DNA of 64,000 nucleotides from the NCBI GenBank assembly GCA_963667315.1, contig OY763325.1, forward strand, positions 2,852,001 through 2,916,000, given 5' to 3'. The position numbers were made by a program, and so were the translations under genes. Below, in pieces: positions 1-8,060 of the stretch (positions are counted from its first letter, which is position 1; the number at the start of each line of letters is the position of its first letter). The notes under the pieces are model-generated. The model saw only the letters and a list, made by a program, of their open reading frames with translations, had not been told where the DNA came from and ran no database searches. Source of the DNA: DAINPP01 sp963667315 (GTDB lineage: Bacteria; Thermotogota; Thermotogae; MWEM01).

Positions 1-1497
1 GTTCACGAACATCCTACAAGGGAAAGGAATGCTTATTTGATTCTCAGACTTGATTTTACCGGGATAGAGACGAGTATGGGGAAGGAACGCCTGTTTGATT
101 CTTTCACTAAAAATGTGAGAACATACGCGATGGGCTTTGTTCAAAAATATAAAAACCATTTTTCCAACAGGCTATTGGAAAATATAGCCAATGAATCAGA
201 ACCGGCACAGATTATAAAATTAATCTGTGAATCGGTCAAAGCGTTATCCAATAAAATATATTTACTGATCGACGAATATGGCAACTTTGCCAATGATCTC
301 ATAGGAGCCAATGCAGACAATCTTTATTATGAAATTCTGAATAAAACGGGATTTGTCAGGACATTCTACGAGGCTATCAAATCAGGTGCCCAGGAAGGGG
401 CCATCAGTCGTCTGTTCATGACGGGTGTCAGTCCCATCATGCTGGATGATCTGACATCGGGGTTTAATATCGCTTCAAATATCACGCTCGACAGGGAATT
501 CAACGAAGCGTTGGGGTTTACACAGAGAGATGTGGAAGCGTTGCTTGATTATTATTGGACATTTGATAGCGATTCAGAGATAAAAAAAGAATCCGTTCTT
601 CGTGAAATAAAGACTTATTATAATGGTTATTTGTTCAACGAGGATTCAAAGGAAAGATTGTACAACCCGGATATGGTGCTTTATTTTATGAAATATTTGT
701 CAAGAGGAAATTTCCCGAGAGAATTGATAGATACGAATGTAAAAACGGACTATGGAAAGCTGCAAAGACTCTTGCGGGAAAACAAAAAACGGGGTACGCA
801 AGGAGACATTACAACCTTTGAGACCATAAACGAGCAAAAGGAAATTATCACAAAGATAAAACGCATGTTTCCGTTGGAGGCCATTACCGGACAGGATGAA
901 ATTACTTCTCTCATGTATTATATGGGGATGCTGACGATCAAAGAGCCGATGCTGATGGGGGTCAAGTTAAAGATTCCGAATCTGGTGATCAAAGAACTGT
1001 ATTGGGAGTATCTGTACGAAAAGATCAACACACAGCTTGGGAATGTTATCAGTATGGGAGACATCATCCAATCTCTGGAAATGATGGCAAAGAGCGGAGA
1101 CCCTTCGGATTTCATTCATTACACTTATGATAAAGTACTCAAATACATCTCCAACAGAGACTTGATGGGGATGGAGGAAAAACATATCAAGATGATATTC
1201 CTGTCTTTTTTAAGTGTGAACAACATTTATATTCCCTATTCAGAGTTGGAGCTTAATGGCGGTTATTCGGATATTGTTCTTTATCCCGACAGCCGATACG
1301 GGGTTAAAAATTCACATATTTGGGAGTTGAAATTCCTTAAAAAGAATGAGAACAGGGAGAAAAAAATTCAAGAGGCAGGAGAACAAATCTTAAAATATGA
1401 ACGGGACGAGAAGTTCATGCGCCTCGCTAAAGACACGAAACTTTTTAAATACATTATTCTTGGAACAAAAGATGGTGTTGAAATCCTTTCACAATAG
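1..1497 (+). CDS. AAA-ATPase-like / PD-(D/E)XK nuclease family protein (DUF1703 type), 5' truncated by window
   Basis: The frame is open from base 1, and residues before the internal TTG at 37 read HPTRERNAYLILRLDFTG, typical of the middle of this family's N-terminal half. The true start therefore lies outside the window. The ATPase-like part includes a LLIDEYGNFAND block resembling Walker B and a TGVSPIMLDDLTSGFNIA block. The C-terminal part has the nuclease-fold signature (SDIVLYPDSRYG followed by IWELKFLKK). Proteins of this architecture are common, often multicopy and of unknown role. A fragment of a paralogue lies inverted 200 bp downstream. The family assignment is firm; the function is not known. 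Confidence 0.85.
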   Translation, partial: VHEHPTRERNAYLILRLDFTGIETSMGKERLFDSFTKNVRTYAMGFVQKYKNHFSNRLLENIANESEPAQIIKLICESVKALSNKIYLLIDEYGNFANDLIGANADNLYYEILNKTGFVRTFYEAIKSGAQEGAISRLFMTGVSPIMLDDLTSGFNIASNITLDREFNEALGFTQRDVEALLDYYWTFDSDSEIKKESVLREIKTYYNGYLFNEDSKERLYNPDMVLYFMKYLSRGNFPRELIDTNVKTDYGKLQRLLRENKKRGTQGDITTFETINEQKEIITKIKRMFPLEAITGQDEITSLMYYMGMLTIKEPMLMGVKLKIPNLVIKELYWEYLYEKINTQLGNVISMGDIIQSLEMMAKSGDPSDFIHYTYDKVLKYISNRDLMGMEEKHIKMIFLSFLSVNNIYIPYSELELNGGYSDIVLYPDSRYGVKNSHIWELKFLKKNENREKKIQEAGEQILKYERDEKFMRLAKDTKLFKYIILGTKDGVEILSQ

Positions 1498-1640
1498 TGA
1501 CGGTTTGAAGTGTTGGAGCTGTAACGGGAAGTGGAGTTGCTGATTATAATCCTTGGCTTACATTGGTTAACTTACTTGAAGAATAGGATAAATAACAGTT
1601 TGTCGTAGAAGCAAAAATATTGCTGTTTTTTAATCTGCGT

Positions 1641-1766
1641 TTTAGGGCTAACACCTGTAAGAAATATTCTGGATATGATACCTTTCTGGCCCCCTGATTT
1701 GAGTGCTTCGTAGAAGGTTCTAACGAATCCGGTTCTACTGAGGATTTCGTAATAGAGCGCATCAGC
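1641..1766 (-). pseudogene. Inverted fragment of a second DUF1703-type gene
   Basis: Read on the minus strand this stretch encodes ADALYYEILSRTGFVRTFYE followed by ALKSGGQKGIISRIFLTGVSP. It aligns without gaps to residues encoded at 313-435 on the plus strand of the upstream gene (ADNLYYEILNKTGFVRTFYE). About 42 residues are recognisable; the flanks are unrelated. At DNA level the copies differ at many positions, so this is an old paralogue remnant and not a fresh duplication. It forms an imperfect inverted repeat with the intact gene. No expression is expected. Confidence 0.8.
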
Positions 1767-1800
1767 TCCGGGGGTTTTACCACCTTCCATCAATTTGTAC

Positions 1801-2190
1801 AATATTTTCAATTCCAGACGATCTGAGGTTCGCAACAAGGTTTTGGCTCGGATTTTCAAGGAACTGGGGTATATCGAACAATGGGGAACCGGGATGAAAA
1901 GGATGTACGATTATTGTGAAGCTGTAAGTCTTAAGCCACCGGAGATCAGCGAAAAGGGGAACTTTTTACAAGTTGTCCTTTTCAGAAACACCGATGAAAT
2001 CCAAGCAAACGAAGAAAAGATCGTTGATTATTTAAAGAATAATACACGTATTACGAATAAAAAGGCCAGGGAATTAACGAGGTTATCCGCCGATGGGATG
2101 AAATCCCTTTTTAGACGGCTGGTGGAAAAAGAGGTATTGGAAAAACACGGGGAGAAAAAGGGTACGTATTACACCTTAAAAGCGGGATGA
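1801..2190 (+). pseudogene. 3' remnant of an AlbA_2/RecG-like putative transcriptional regulator
   Basis: The reading frame gives RRSEVRNKVLARIFKELGYI, then EQWGTGMKRMYDYCEAVSLK and PPEISEKGNFLQVVLFR. This is the conserved C-terminal block of ATP-binding (AlbA_2/GHKL-like) regulators, in which 'S..RN..I..IF..LG.IEQWG.G' is a hallmark. A winged-helix tail (residues about 75-131) follows. Family members are usually 400-500 residues, so the N-terminal 300 or so are missing. The break lies next to the inverted DUF1703 fragment. An ATG at 1795 could start a 131-residue product, but no good ribosome site is visible. Confidence 0.75.
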
Positions 2191-2398
2191 TACAAGTTTG
2201 TGTGATAATATGACCCAAAAAGAAAAAGCTAACCCGCTCCACACACAGGAAACGTTCACAGAAACTGTAGTGAATCTTTCCTGCTCTTCAAGGGGTATCG
2301 TGTAAGAAAATAGATTTTACATATAGATTGTTGAAAATCATGCGTGAAATTGAAGCGATTGAGGAAGAAGTGAATGAAAATTGGAGATCTTATAAAAA
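2191..2398. other. Short intergenic stretch, possible coding remnant
   Basis: No supported gene. An ATG at 2341 opens MREIEAIEEEVNENWRSYKK and then runs into the malQ terminator hairpin. Its acidic helical composition looks coding-like, but there is no ribosome site and no natural stop before malQ. It may be a further scrap of the decayed 1.6-2.4 kb region. Confidence 0.25.
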
Positions 2399-2430
2399 GG
2401 GCGGAAGATGTTCCGCCCCTGCATTTTTTG
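2394..2430. terminator. Bidirectional rho-independent terminator, mainly for malQ
   Basis: A perfect 8-bp stem GGGCGGAA/TTCCGCCC (2399-2406 and 2411-2418) with a GATG loop. On the minus strand it is followed by five T (2394-2398) and lies 20 bases past the malQ stop. On the plus strand a T-run follows at 2424-2429, so the stem could also stop read-through from the left. Confidence 0.85.
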
Positions 2431-2437
2431 TTGACTT

Positions 2438-3931
2438 TTATCCCCTGCCGTACATCTCAGTGAGATCTTTGAGTCTGGCGAGGGTGAAGTCGTGAATCTG
2501 ATCTTCTGTAAAGCGCCACTCCCAGTTTCCGCCGAGGGCACCCGGCAGATTCATTCGCGTTTCGCTTCCAAGACTGAGGATATCCTGAAGCGGATAGACG
2601 GCCAGGTCTGCGACCGACATGGAGGCGAGGCGGATGAGATCCCAGCTGATATCGTCTCCGCTGACCCCCATATAGCGTCTCATGAAGTCTTTCTCATAAT
2701 CGGTTGCCTTGTAATAGAACCCTTTCGTTGTGTCGTTGTCGTGGGTTCCGGTATAGACGACGCAGTTTGTTTCGTAATTGTGGGGCAGGAAGCGAGATTC
2801 CACACCACCGCCGAAGGCGAATTGAAGAACTTTCATACCGGGGAAACCGCAATGTTCTCTAAGGGCATCAACTTCCGGTGTGATAACCCCCAGGTCTTCT
2901 GCGATGATGGGAAGTTCTTCAAAATCTTTTTTGATGGCGTCAAAAAAGTGATTGTACGGTCCTTTTTCCCAGACACCGGGTTCAGCTGTTTCGCTGCCCG
3001 CCGGGATCTTCCAGTAGGCTTCGAATCCTCTGAAGTGGTCAATTCTAACGTAATCTACCAGCTCAAGGGTTGCCTTGAGACGCTTCTTCCACCAGGTGTA
3101 GTCGTCTTTTTTCTGTTCTTCCCAGTCGTAAAGCGGATTACCCCAAAGCTGTCCGGTTACGCTGAAATAATCAGGCGGAACGCCGGCGATATGCGTCGGG
3201 CGTCTGTCTTCGTCCACGAGGAAGCCTTCCGGATAGGACCAGAGATCAGCGGAGTCGCTTGAGATAAAGATGGGGATATCCCCGATGATGCTGATCCCTT
3301 TATCGTTGGCGTACTGTTTAAGGCCCAGCCACTGTTTGAAGAAGAGGAACTGGAAGAATTTGTTGCTGTTGATCGTATCAGCGAGTTTCTTTTCCGCTTC
3401 TTTCATCGCAACGGGTTCCCGATGCCTGAGTTCCCGGCTCCAATCAAGCCAGCTAGCCCCTCCGTTATCTTCTTTGAGTGCCATGAAGAGTGCGTAATCC
3501 TCTAACCAGTAGGCTTCTTTTTCACAGAACGTATCAAAATCTTCTTTGAGGTGTTCGCCTTTTCCCGTTTTGAAAGCGCCCCATGCCATCTTGAGTATCT
3601 TGACTTTAAAGGGAATAACCCATCCGTAATCGACTTTATCTGTTGAAAATGCCGGGACTTCGATATCTGCTCTAAGCAGTCCGTATTCTATCAATAATTC
3701 AGGACTGATGAGATACGGGTTTCCCGCAAATGCGGAGAAGGATTGATAAGGGGAGTCTCCATACCCTGTTGGTCCCAGGGGGAGGATCTGCCAGTGTTTT
3801 TGTTTGGCTTCAGAGAGTCTGTCGACCCATTTGTACGCCTGAGGTCCGAGATCTCCCATTCCGTATTTTCCCGGGAGGGATGTCGGATGCAGGAGGATTC
3901 CGGAACTTCTTTTCATGAGGTTTTGTGTCAT
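2438..3931 (-). CDS. malQ: 4-alpha-glucanotransferase (amylomaltase, GH77)
   Basis: Cytoplasmic disproportionating enzyme that transfers alpha-1,4-glucan segments between maltooligosaccharides. The 497-residue product carries all GH77 landmarks: the nucleophile Asp in VRIDHFRGFEAYW (about residue 298), the acid/base Glu in IIAEDLGVITPE (about 345) and the stabilising Asp in YTGTHDNDTT (about 398). The N-terminal SSGILLHPTSLPG and PYQSFSAFAGNPYLI are also typical. The ATG at 3931 is chosen because AAGGTG sits 6 bases upstream; an in-frame start at 3964 has no site. It is a single gene, divergent from satD, ending at the hairpin at 2399-2418. Confidence 0.96.
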   Translation of the reverse strand: MTQNLMKRSSGILLHPTSLPGKYGMGDLGPQAYKWVDRLSEAKQKHWQILPLGPTGYGDSPYQSFSAFAGNPYLISPELLIEYGLLRADIEVPAFSTDKVDYGWVIPFKVKILKMAWGAFKTGKGEHLKEDFDTFCEKEAYWLEDYALFMALKEDNGGASWLDWSRELRHREPVAMKEAEKKLADTINSNKFFQFLFFKQWLGLKQYANDKGISIIGDIPIFISSDSADLWSYPEGFLVDEDRRPTHIAGVPPDYFSVTGQLWGNPLYDWEEQKKDDYTWWKKRLKATLELVDYVRIDHFRGFEAYWKIPAGSETAEPGVWEKGPYNHFFDAIKKDFEELPIIAEDLGVITPEVDALREHCGFPGMKVLQFAFGGGVESRFLPHNYETNCVVYTGTHDNDTTKGFYYKATDYEKDFMRRYMGVSGDDISWDLIRLASMSVADLAVYPLQDILSLGSETRMNLPGALGGNWEWRFTEDQIHDFTLARLKDLTEMYGRG

Positions 3932-4105
3932 CTTTTCACCTTCTTTAAATACCCTGTAAGGCAATCCGAAAATTGCCCCTGTAGGTTTATGAGATTAATT
4001 TTATTGACTGATATAGATCAAAAAATGTCTTTCGTTTATTTTGTTGGCAATTTTTTCTGAAAAACTTCCTTGTTTTTCGCCCCCACCCCACCACCTGATA
4101 ATCCC

Positions 4106-4150
4106 TGAAGTTCTACCTGCAGAACTTCGAGAGACTTGTTTCTCAGTCTC
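4106..4150. repeat. Tandem hairpin module (GAAGTTCT and GAGACT stems)
   Basis: Two adjacent palindromes: GAAGTTCT-ACCTGC-AGAACTTC (4107-4128) and GAGACT-N8-AGTCTC (4131-4150). The same two stems in reverse order occur at 15548-15589, so this is probably a dispersed intergenic repeat. No T-run follows, so it is not an obvious terminator. Confidence 0.6.
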
Positions 4151-4169
4151 AGCCATTCCAAGAGGGAAA

Positions 4170-4198
4170 TTGCTGATTGGAATTGTGAATTTTATACT
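4170..4198 (+). promoter_or_regulatory. Candidate sigma70 promoter (distal, satD)
   Basis: TTGCTG at 4170-4175 and TATACT at 4193-4198 with a 17-base spacer. It would give a leader of about 150 bases before satD. It lies just after the hairpin module. Confidence 0.45.
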
Positions 4199-4298
4199 CA
4201 AATATTACCGTATTATATTCTATCACATATTTTAACAGGGCATTCATACCGTCTGTTTCTCAACCGAAAATGTGCAACAAAACAAAAAGCAACTTTTT

Positions 4299-4328
4299 TT
4301 GATTGAAGCTTATTTGAAGTAGTATAAT
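4299..4328 (+). promoter_or_regulatory. Candidate sigma70 promoter (proximal, satD)
   Basis: TTGATT at 4299-4304, an 18-base spacer and a perfect TATAAT at 4323-4328. The predicted transcript start near 4335 is only about 20 bases before the satD start region. Confidence 0.6.
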
Positions 4329-4354
4329 GAACCACATTGATATTGAAGATGGTG

Positions 4355-4999
4355 ATGGGGATTATCATTAAGACGTTTACAGACCGCATTGTGATTACGC
4401 TGGATGTTATCAATTCAAAAAAAAATACGACGTTTACTTCTTCTGTGAGGGAGAAGGTTGCGACTATAGAGCAAGGCGTTTTTGAGTTTCCGCTTTCCGT
4501 GTCCAGGGGGGATGAGATTCAGGGGGTCTTACTGCCGGGTGCTGATCTTGGAAAGGTTTTACGGGTGATTCGGTATGAATTACTACCTTTTAAACTGCGT
4601 ATTGGCGTTGGTCTGGGACAGATTGAAATTCCGGAGGATTCCAGAACCAGCTGGGATCTGTCGGGAGATGCCTTTTTTTACGCGCGTGATTGTGTGGATG
4701 AACTTGAGAAAGCGAAGCAGACGGCCATCTCTTTTTCCTCAAAGCATGAGGCTTTGAATCTGCCGATGAACACCATTCTTGAATTGATGAATGTGATCAT
4801 CAGCGACTGGACCAAAACGCAATTTATGTATGTGTTGCTGTATGAGCAGTACGGTACTTTTGAAAAGGTTTCCGATGTTCTCGGTGTCAGTTCTCAGAAT
4901 GTTCACAAGGCTTGTAAGCGGGCAAACTGGGAAGTGATTAAACGGGCGGAAGAGAACCTTGAACAGCTGTTAAAAAGATGGATCGGGGATGATGAATGA
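4355..4999 (+). CDS. satD: SatD family protein
   Basis: The product matches the SatD family: an N-terminal DRIVITLDVINSKK block, a SRGDEIQGVLLPG block, an RIGVGLGQIEIP core and a C-terminal helix-turn-helix-like segment (FEKVSDVLGVSSQNVHKACKRA). SatD was named from a Streptococcus secretion/acid-tolerance locus; its biochemical role is not established. The C-terminal HTH suggests nucleic-acid binding (inference). The start is uncertain: ATG 4355 is used, but TTG 4337, ATG 4349 or GTG 4391 are possible. The stop overlaps the start of the DUF3307 gene by four bases, so the two are translationally coupled, a pairing also seen in other bacteria. Confidence 0.75.
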   Translation: MGIIIKTFTDRIVITLDVINSKKNTTFTSSVREKVATIEQGVFEFPLSVSRGDEIQGVLLPGADLGKVLRVIRYELLPFKLRIGVGLGQIEIPEDSRTSWDLSGDAFFYARDCVDELEKAKQTAISFSSKHEALNLPMNTILELMNVIISDWTKTQFMYVLLYEQYGTFEKVSDVLGVSSQNVHKACKRANWEVIKRAEENLEQLLKRWIGDDE

Positions 5000-5769
5000 T
5001 GCTATTTCTTCTGGTTTTATTAGCCCATGTGCTGGCTGATTTTGTTTTTCAATCGGAGGCGACGGCTCTACAGAAAGGAAAAGGGAAAACGGGCGGTTAT
5101 TTTTCCCATGCCTTCTTTGTTCTGATCATAACGTTTATCTTTCTGTTGCCGTATGAAGGCCTTGAAACTTATATTCTGGCGATGGGGATTGCGGTGATTC
5201 ATTTTCTGATCGATTGGCTGAAATATTTCATGAATCGCCTTTTTAAACGTTTTGGCAGGGATATCAGCATCGCTTCATTTGTTTTTGATCAGCTCCTCCA
5301 TGTTGTCTCTATTCTGATACTTGTGGAGGCGTTTGTTCCCGGTGAAAGGGAATTTATGCTGGATCTGCAATCCCGTCTCCCGGATCTTAATTTATACCTG
5401 ATAACGATCATCGTTTATATATATGTTGTTTTTGGCGGGAGGCATTTTATTCGGGTTCTGCTTGATGCTATCCCTTCTTTTCATAATCGTAAGTGGCGGG
5501 AAGAAAAAGATTCCGGCGACTTAATCTTCAAATCCAAGGAAGAAACGAATAAGGGGATGTTTATAGGCATTCTGGAGAGGGCGATGGTTCTGACCCTCTG
5601 GATAACGGGGAATCCAGGCGCGATAGGTTTTGTGCTGACAGCAAAATCCATTGCCAGGTTTAAGGAGTTTGATGACAGGGAATTTGCGGAATATTATCTG
5701 ATCGGAACATTGGCGAGTATGCTGTTGGCTGTTATTGGCGGGATTGTTTTAAATTGGGTTTATGGTTAG
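4996..5769 (+). CDS. DUF3307 family integral membrane protein
   Basis: A 257-residue hydrophobic protein opening MMLFLLVLLAHVLADFVFQ. The early 'H..aDF.fQ' motif is the DUF3307 hallmark. Segments near residues 1-18, 33-51, 57-76, 95-112, 131-150, 183-205 and 230-252 look membrane-spanning. SHAFFVLIITFIF and IHFLIDWLKYF carry conserved His/Asp residues in or near the membrane. Function is unknown. It is coupled to satD through an ATGA overlap and ends shortly before the bidirectional terminator at 5835-5850, so satD and this gene form a two-gene operon. Confidence 0.75.
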   Translation: MMLFLLVLLAHVLADFVFQSEATALQKGKGKTGGYFSHAFFVLIITFIFLLPYEGLETYILAMGIAVIHFLIDWLKYFMNRLFKRFGRDISIASFVFDQLLHVVSILILVEAFVPGEREFMLDLQSRLPDLNLYLITIIVYIYVVFGGRHFIRVLLDAIPSFHNRKWREEKDSGDLIFKSKEETNKGMFIGILERAMVLTLWITGNPGAIGFVLTAKSIARFKEFDDREFAEYYLIGTLASMLLAVIGGIVLNWVYG

Positions 5770-5827
5770 GCATTTGTTGAAGGAAAATTTGGAAGTCTTC
5801 TATAAATGAGCAGAATCTCTCTATATT

Positions 5828-5856
5828 AAAAAAAGAGCGCGTAAGCGCTCTTTTTT
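5828..5856. terminator. Bidirectional terminator between the satD operon and the rnf operon
   Basis: Stem GAGCGC/GCGCTC (5835-5840 and 5845-5850) with a GTAA loop, flanked by an A-run (5828-5834) and a T-run (5851-5856). It can act on both strands. rnfB ends 8 bases beyond it. Confidence 0.9.
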
Positions 5857-5858
5857 AT

Positions 5859-6140
5859 TTATCCTTCTTCTTTCAGGATTTCTTTGAGTTTTTCCGGTAC
5901 GCCTTGTCTCTTTCCGGGGAGGCAGCCATCCGGGGAGGCTTCACCTTTGAAGACGGCCTTTCCGAAAGCTTCGCATCCGGGATAACCGCAGGCTCCGCAG
6001 TTGACACCGGGGAGAACGTCGATCATCTTTTTGAGCCTTGGGTCCTCTTTGACTTCGAATTTCTTGGCGGCAAACGCCAGGAAGGTTCCGAAGATGAGCC
6101 CGAGTGAACCGAGGAGTATCAGACTGTTGATAAATACCAT
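5859..6140 (-). CDS. rnfB: RnfB, short form (N-terminal and first Fe-S domain only)
   Basis: Electron-entry subunit of the ferredoxin:NAD+ oxidoreductase Rnf. The 93-residue product has an N-terminal membrane anchor (about residues 3-25). The RnfB four-cysteine cluster follows: GVNCGACGYPGC and, 15 residues later, the Cys of DGCLPGK. Classical RnfB proteins continue with ferredoxin-like [4Fe-4S] domains (CxxCxxCxxxCP), and none are present here. The gene stops cleanly before the operon terminator, with no frameshifted remainder visible. Either this lineage uses a short RnfB or the ferredoxin part is supplied separately. It is the last gene of rnfCDGEAB. Confidence 0.9.
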   Translation of the reverse strand: MVFINSLILLGSLGLIFGTFLAFAAKKFEVKEDPRLKKMIDVLPGVNCGACGYPGCEAFGKAVFKGEASPDGCLPGKRQGVPEKLKEILKEEG

Positions 6141-6153
6141 ATCCTTTTCCTCC

Positions 6154-6729
6154 TTATAATTTGATCATGCCGCTGAATCCGACGAATGCCATCGAGAGGA
6201 TTCCGGCTGTGATGAGCGTTCCGGCCAGACCCTGGAACGGTTTGGGGATATCTGCGAATTCCATCTGTTCTCTGATGCCTGCGAAGAGGACGAGTGCCAG
6301 GCCAAATCCAAATCCCGCACCCAATGCGTTGAAGATGGTTTCGATCAGGTTGTAGTTGTTTTGGATGTTGAGCAAGGCGAGACCGAGGATCGCACAGTTT
6401 GTCGTGATCAGTGGCAAGAATATTCCAAGCGCCTCGTAAAGGGCGGGGGCGGTCTTTTTAAGGAATATTTCAACGAACTGAACCAGGGAGGCGATGACCA
6501 GGATGAACACGATGGTCTTGAGGAAGCCCAGCCCCATGAGGACGAGCAGTCCGTTGAGCAGCCATGTGATGATGCTCGCCAGAACCATGACGAATATAAC
6601 GGCCAGGGACATGCCGACTGCCGTGTCTATCTTTTTTGAAACCCCGAGGAAAGGACATATCCCGAGGAATCTCTGCAATACGAAGTTGTTAACCAGTATG
6701 GCTGACATGAATATCAAGAATACCTGCAT
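6154..6729 (-). CDS. rnfA: RnfA, membrane subunit of the Rnf complex
   Basis: A 191-residue six-helix membrane protein starting MQVFLIFMSAILVNNFVLQR with the diagnostic FLGICPFLGVSKK and LITTNCAILGLALL blocks. In Rnf/Nqr the paired RnfA and RnfE subunits carry conserved Cys residues that ligate a membrane-embedded [2Fe-2S] cluster. Cys in GICPF and TNCAI fit these positions. It starts 2 bases after the rnfE stop and ends 13 bases before rnfB. Confidence 0.96.
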   Translation of the reverse strand: MQVFLIFMSAILVNNFVLQRFLGICPFLGVSKKIDTAVGMSLAVIFVMVLASIITWLLNGLLVLMGLGFLKTIVFILVIASLVQFVEIFLKKTAPALYEALGIFLPLITTNCAILGLALLNIQNNYNLIETIFNALGAGFGFGLALVLFAGIREQMEFADIPKPFQGLAGTLITAGILSMAFVGFSGMIKL

Positions 6730-6731
6730 GA

Positions 6732-7397
6732 TTAAGCACCTGCCTTTTCAGCAGCTTTGGCAGCCGCCTTTGCTTCTTTTTCTTTCTTTTTTCTCTTTTC
6801 CTCTTTGGAGATGTTCATCCAGTTAAAGCCTGCAGCGAGCAATCCCAATGTGATGAAGGCTCCCGGCGGCAGGATCATGATGAACATGTTGAAGGCATCT
6901 CCCCAGAGCGGGAGGCCAAACCAGGTGCCGGCACCGAGGATTTCTCTGACGGATCCAAGCAGAACGAGCCCGCCTGCGAAACCCAGACCCATGCCCAGGG
7001 CGTCGAGGATGGATTTAAATACACCGTTCTTGCTGGCGTAGGATTCCGCCCTTCCCAGGATGAGACAGTTCACAACGATGAGTGGAATAAAGAGTCCGAG
7101 CGTCTTCCAGAGATCGTAAAGGAAACCGTGCATGAGCAGATCGATCATCGTAACGAATCCCGCGATGATGATGACGTATACGGGAATCCTGATCTTTTCG
7201 GGAACGAGCTTTCGGATCAGTGAGATAACGATATTTGACATGATAAGAACGGCGAGTGTCGCCATCCCCATACCAAGTGCGTTTGTGGCGCTGGTGGTTG
7301 TGGCAAGTGTCGGACACATGCCCAGTGCCTGTATGAAAATGGGGTTGTTGGTAAACAATCCATTCTTTAATTCTTCCGGTCCTTTAGTCATTCTCAT
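6732..7397 (-). CDS. rnfE: RnfE, membrane subunit of the Rnf complex
   Basis: A 221-residue membrane protein homologous to RnfA, with QALGMCPTLATTTSA and LIVVNCLILGRAE holding the conserved Cys of the intramembrane iron-sulphur site. It ends in a charged tail rich in Lys, Glu and Ala (about the last 25 residues), probably cytoplasmic. The ATG at 7397 overlaps the rnfG stop. A second ATG at 7391 lies 6 bases after GGTGA and may be the real start. Confidence 0.95.
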   Translation of the reverse strand: MRMTKGPEELKNGLFTNNPIFIQALGMCPTLATTTSATNALGMGMATLAVLIMSNIVISLIRKLVPEKIRIPVYVIIIAGFVTMIDLLMHGFLYDLWKTLGLFIPLIVVNCLILGRAESYASKNGVFKSILDALGMGLGFAGGLVLLGSVREILGAGTWFGLPLWGDAFNMFIMILPPGAFITLGLLAAGFNWMNISKEEKRKKKEKEAKAAAKAAEKAGA

Positions 7398-8059
7398 TCA
7401 CCCCCCAGTTCTTGTTCGAGATATTCGTACATGGCGTTGATGGCGTTGGCAACCCCTCGTGGTGTGATGGTTGCACCGGTCATCAGATCGCTGACAAAGA
7501 TTTTTCCGCCGTCTTTATCCACTGCCAGTGTGTTCTGGAGTTCATCGTTTGGAATTTCGAAGAATCTTTCCTTTACAGGTTCTTCGGCAATTTTCGCGCC
7601 AAGGCCCGGTGTTTCCTGTGAATAGTCGAGAACTTCGAGTCTGAGCATTTCGAGATTTGAGATGTCTCCTATGAATGAACACATAATCGTGACGTAGCCG
7701 CCGTATCCCACGGAAGCCCCTGTGATGATGTAAGCATCTCTGCCGTCTTTGAGTGTGAATTTGTAAGCCGGTGAAGAACAATAGCCATTGTATTTGGTGC
7801 TGGTGTAAAGATTGTCTTCGTCGGATTTTTTCCAGATCATTTCTTCGAGTTTTTCCTGGGATTCGGGAATATCCTTTTCATCTATCAGGAGTTCTTCGCT
7901 GGTTGGATCTGTGAGAACGGTTTTGATCGATTTGAGTTTAACGTTGAGTTCCGATTGTGCGATCGGGTCTTCCGTGATCGTATAAACCGCTGAAAGAAGC
8001 AGAGCAACGATCATCGCAAAAGCCATGAGTGTGAGTCCCATCTTTAAATAGTTCCCCAT
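7394..8059 (-). CDS. rnfG: RnfG, flavoprotein subunit of the Rnf complex
   Basis: A 221-residue protein with one N-terminal membrane helix (about residues 5-28) and an extracytoplasmic FMN-binding domain. The flavinylation motif is visible near the C-terminus as SDLMTGATITPRGV, whose second Thr (TGAT) would carry FMN through a phosphoester bond, as in RnfG/NqrC. TPGLGAKIAEEPVKERF is the other family signature. Covalent attachment normally needs ApbE, which is not in this window. The gap to rnfD is one base. Confidence 0.95.
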   Translation of the reverse strand: MGNYLKMGLTLMAFAMIVALLLSAVYTITEDPIAQSELNVKLKSIKTVLTDPTSEELLIDEKDIPESQEKLEEMIWKKSDEDNLYTSTKYNGYCSSPAYKFTLKDGRDAYIITGASVGYGGYVTIMCSFIGDISNLEMLRLEVLDYSQETPGLGAKIAEEPVKERFFEIPNDELQNTLAVDKDGGKIFVSDLMTGATITPRGVANAINAMYEYLEQELGGE

Positions 8060-8060
8060 A

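Larger units (their letters stand above)
3932..4354. other. Divergent intergenic region malQ / satD
   Basis: About 400 bases without a supportable gene. It holds a paired-hairpin repeat (4106-4150) and two plus-strand promoter candidates (4170-4198 and 4299-4328). No clear malQ promoter was identified on the minus strand. Short ORFs across the hairpins lack ribosome sites. Confidence 0.6.

Noticed and set aside
2492..3262. 256-codon plus-strand frame opposite malQ
   Set aside because: Antisense shadow of a gene with intact catalytic motifs; no ribosome site or recognisable product.
4041..4235. 64-codon frame in the malQ-satD gap
   Set aside because: It runs across both hairpins, lacks a ribosome site and overlaps a promoter candidate.
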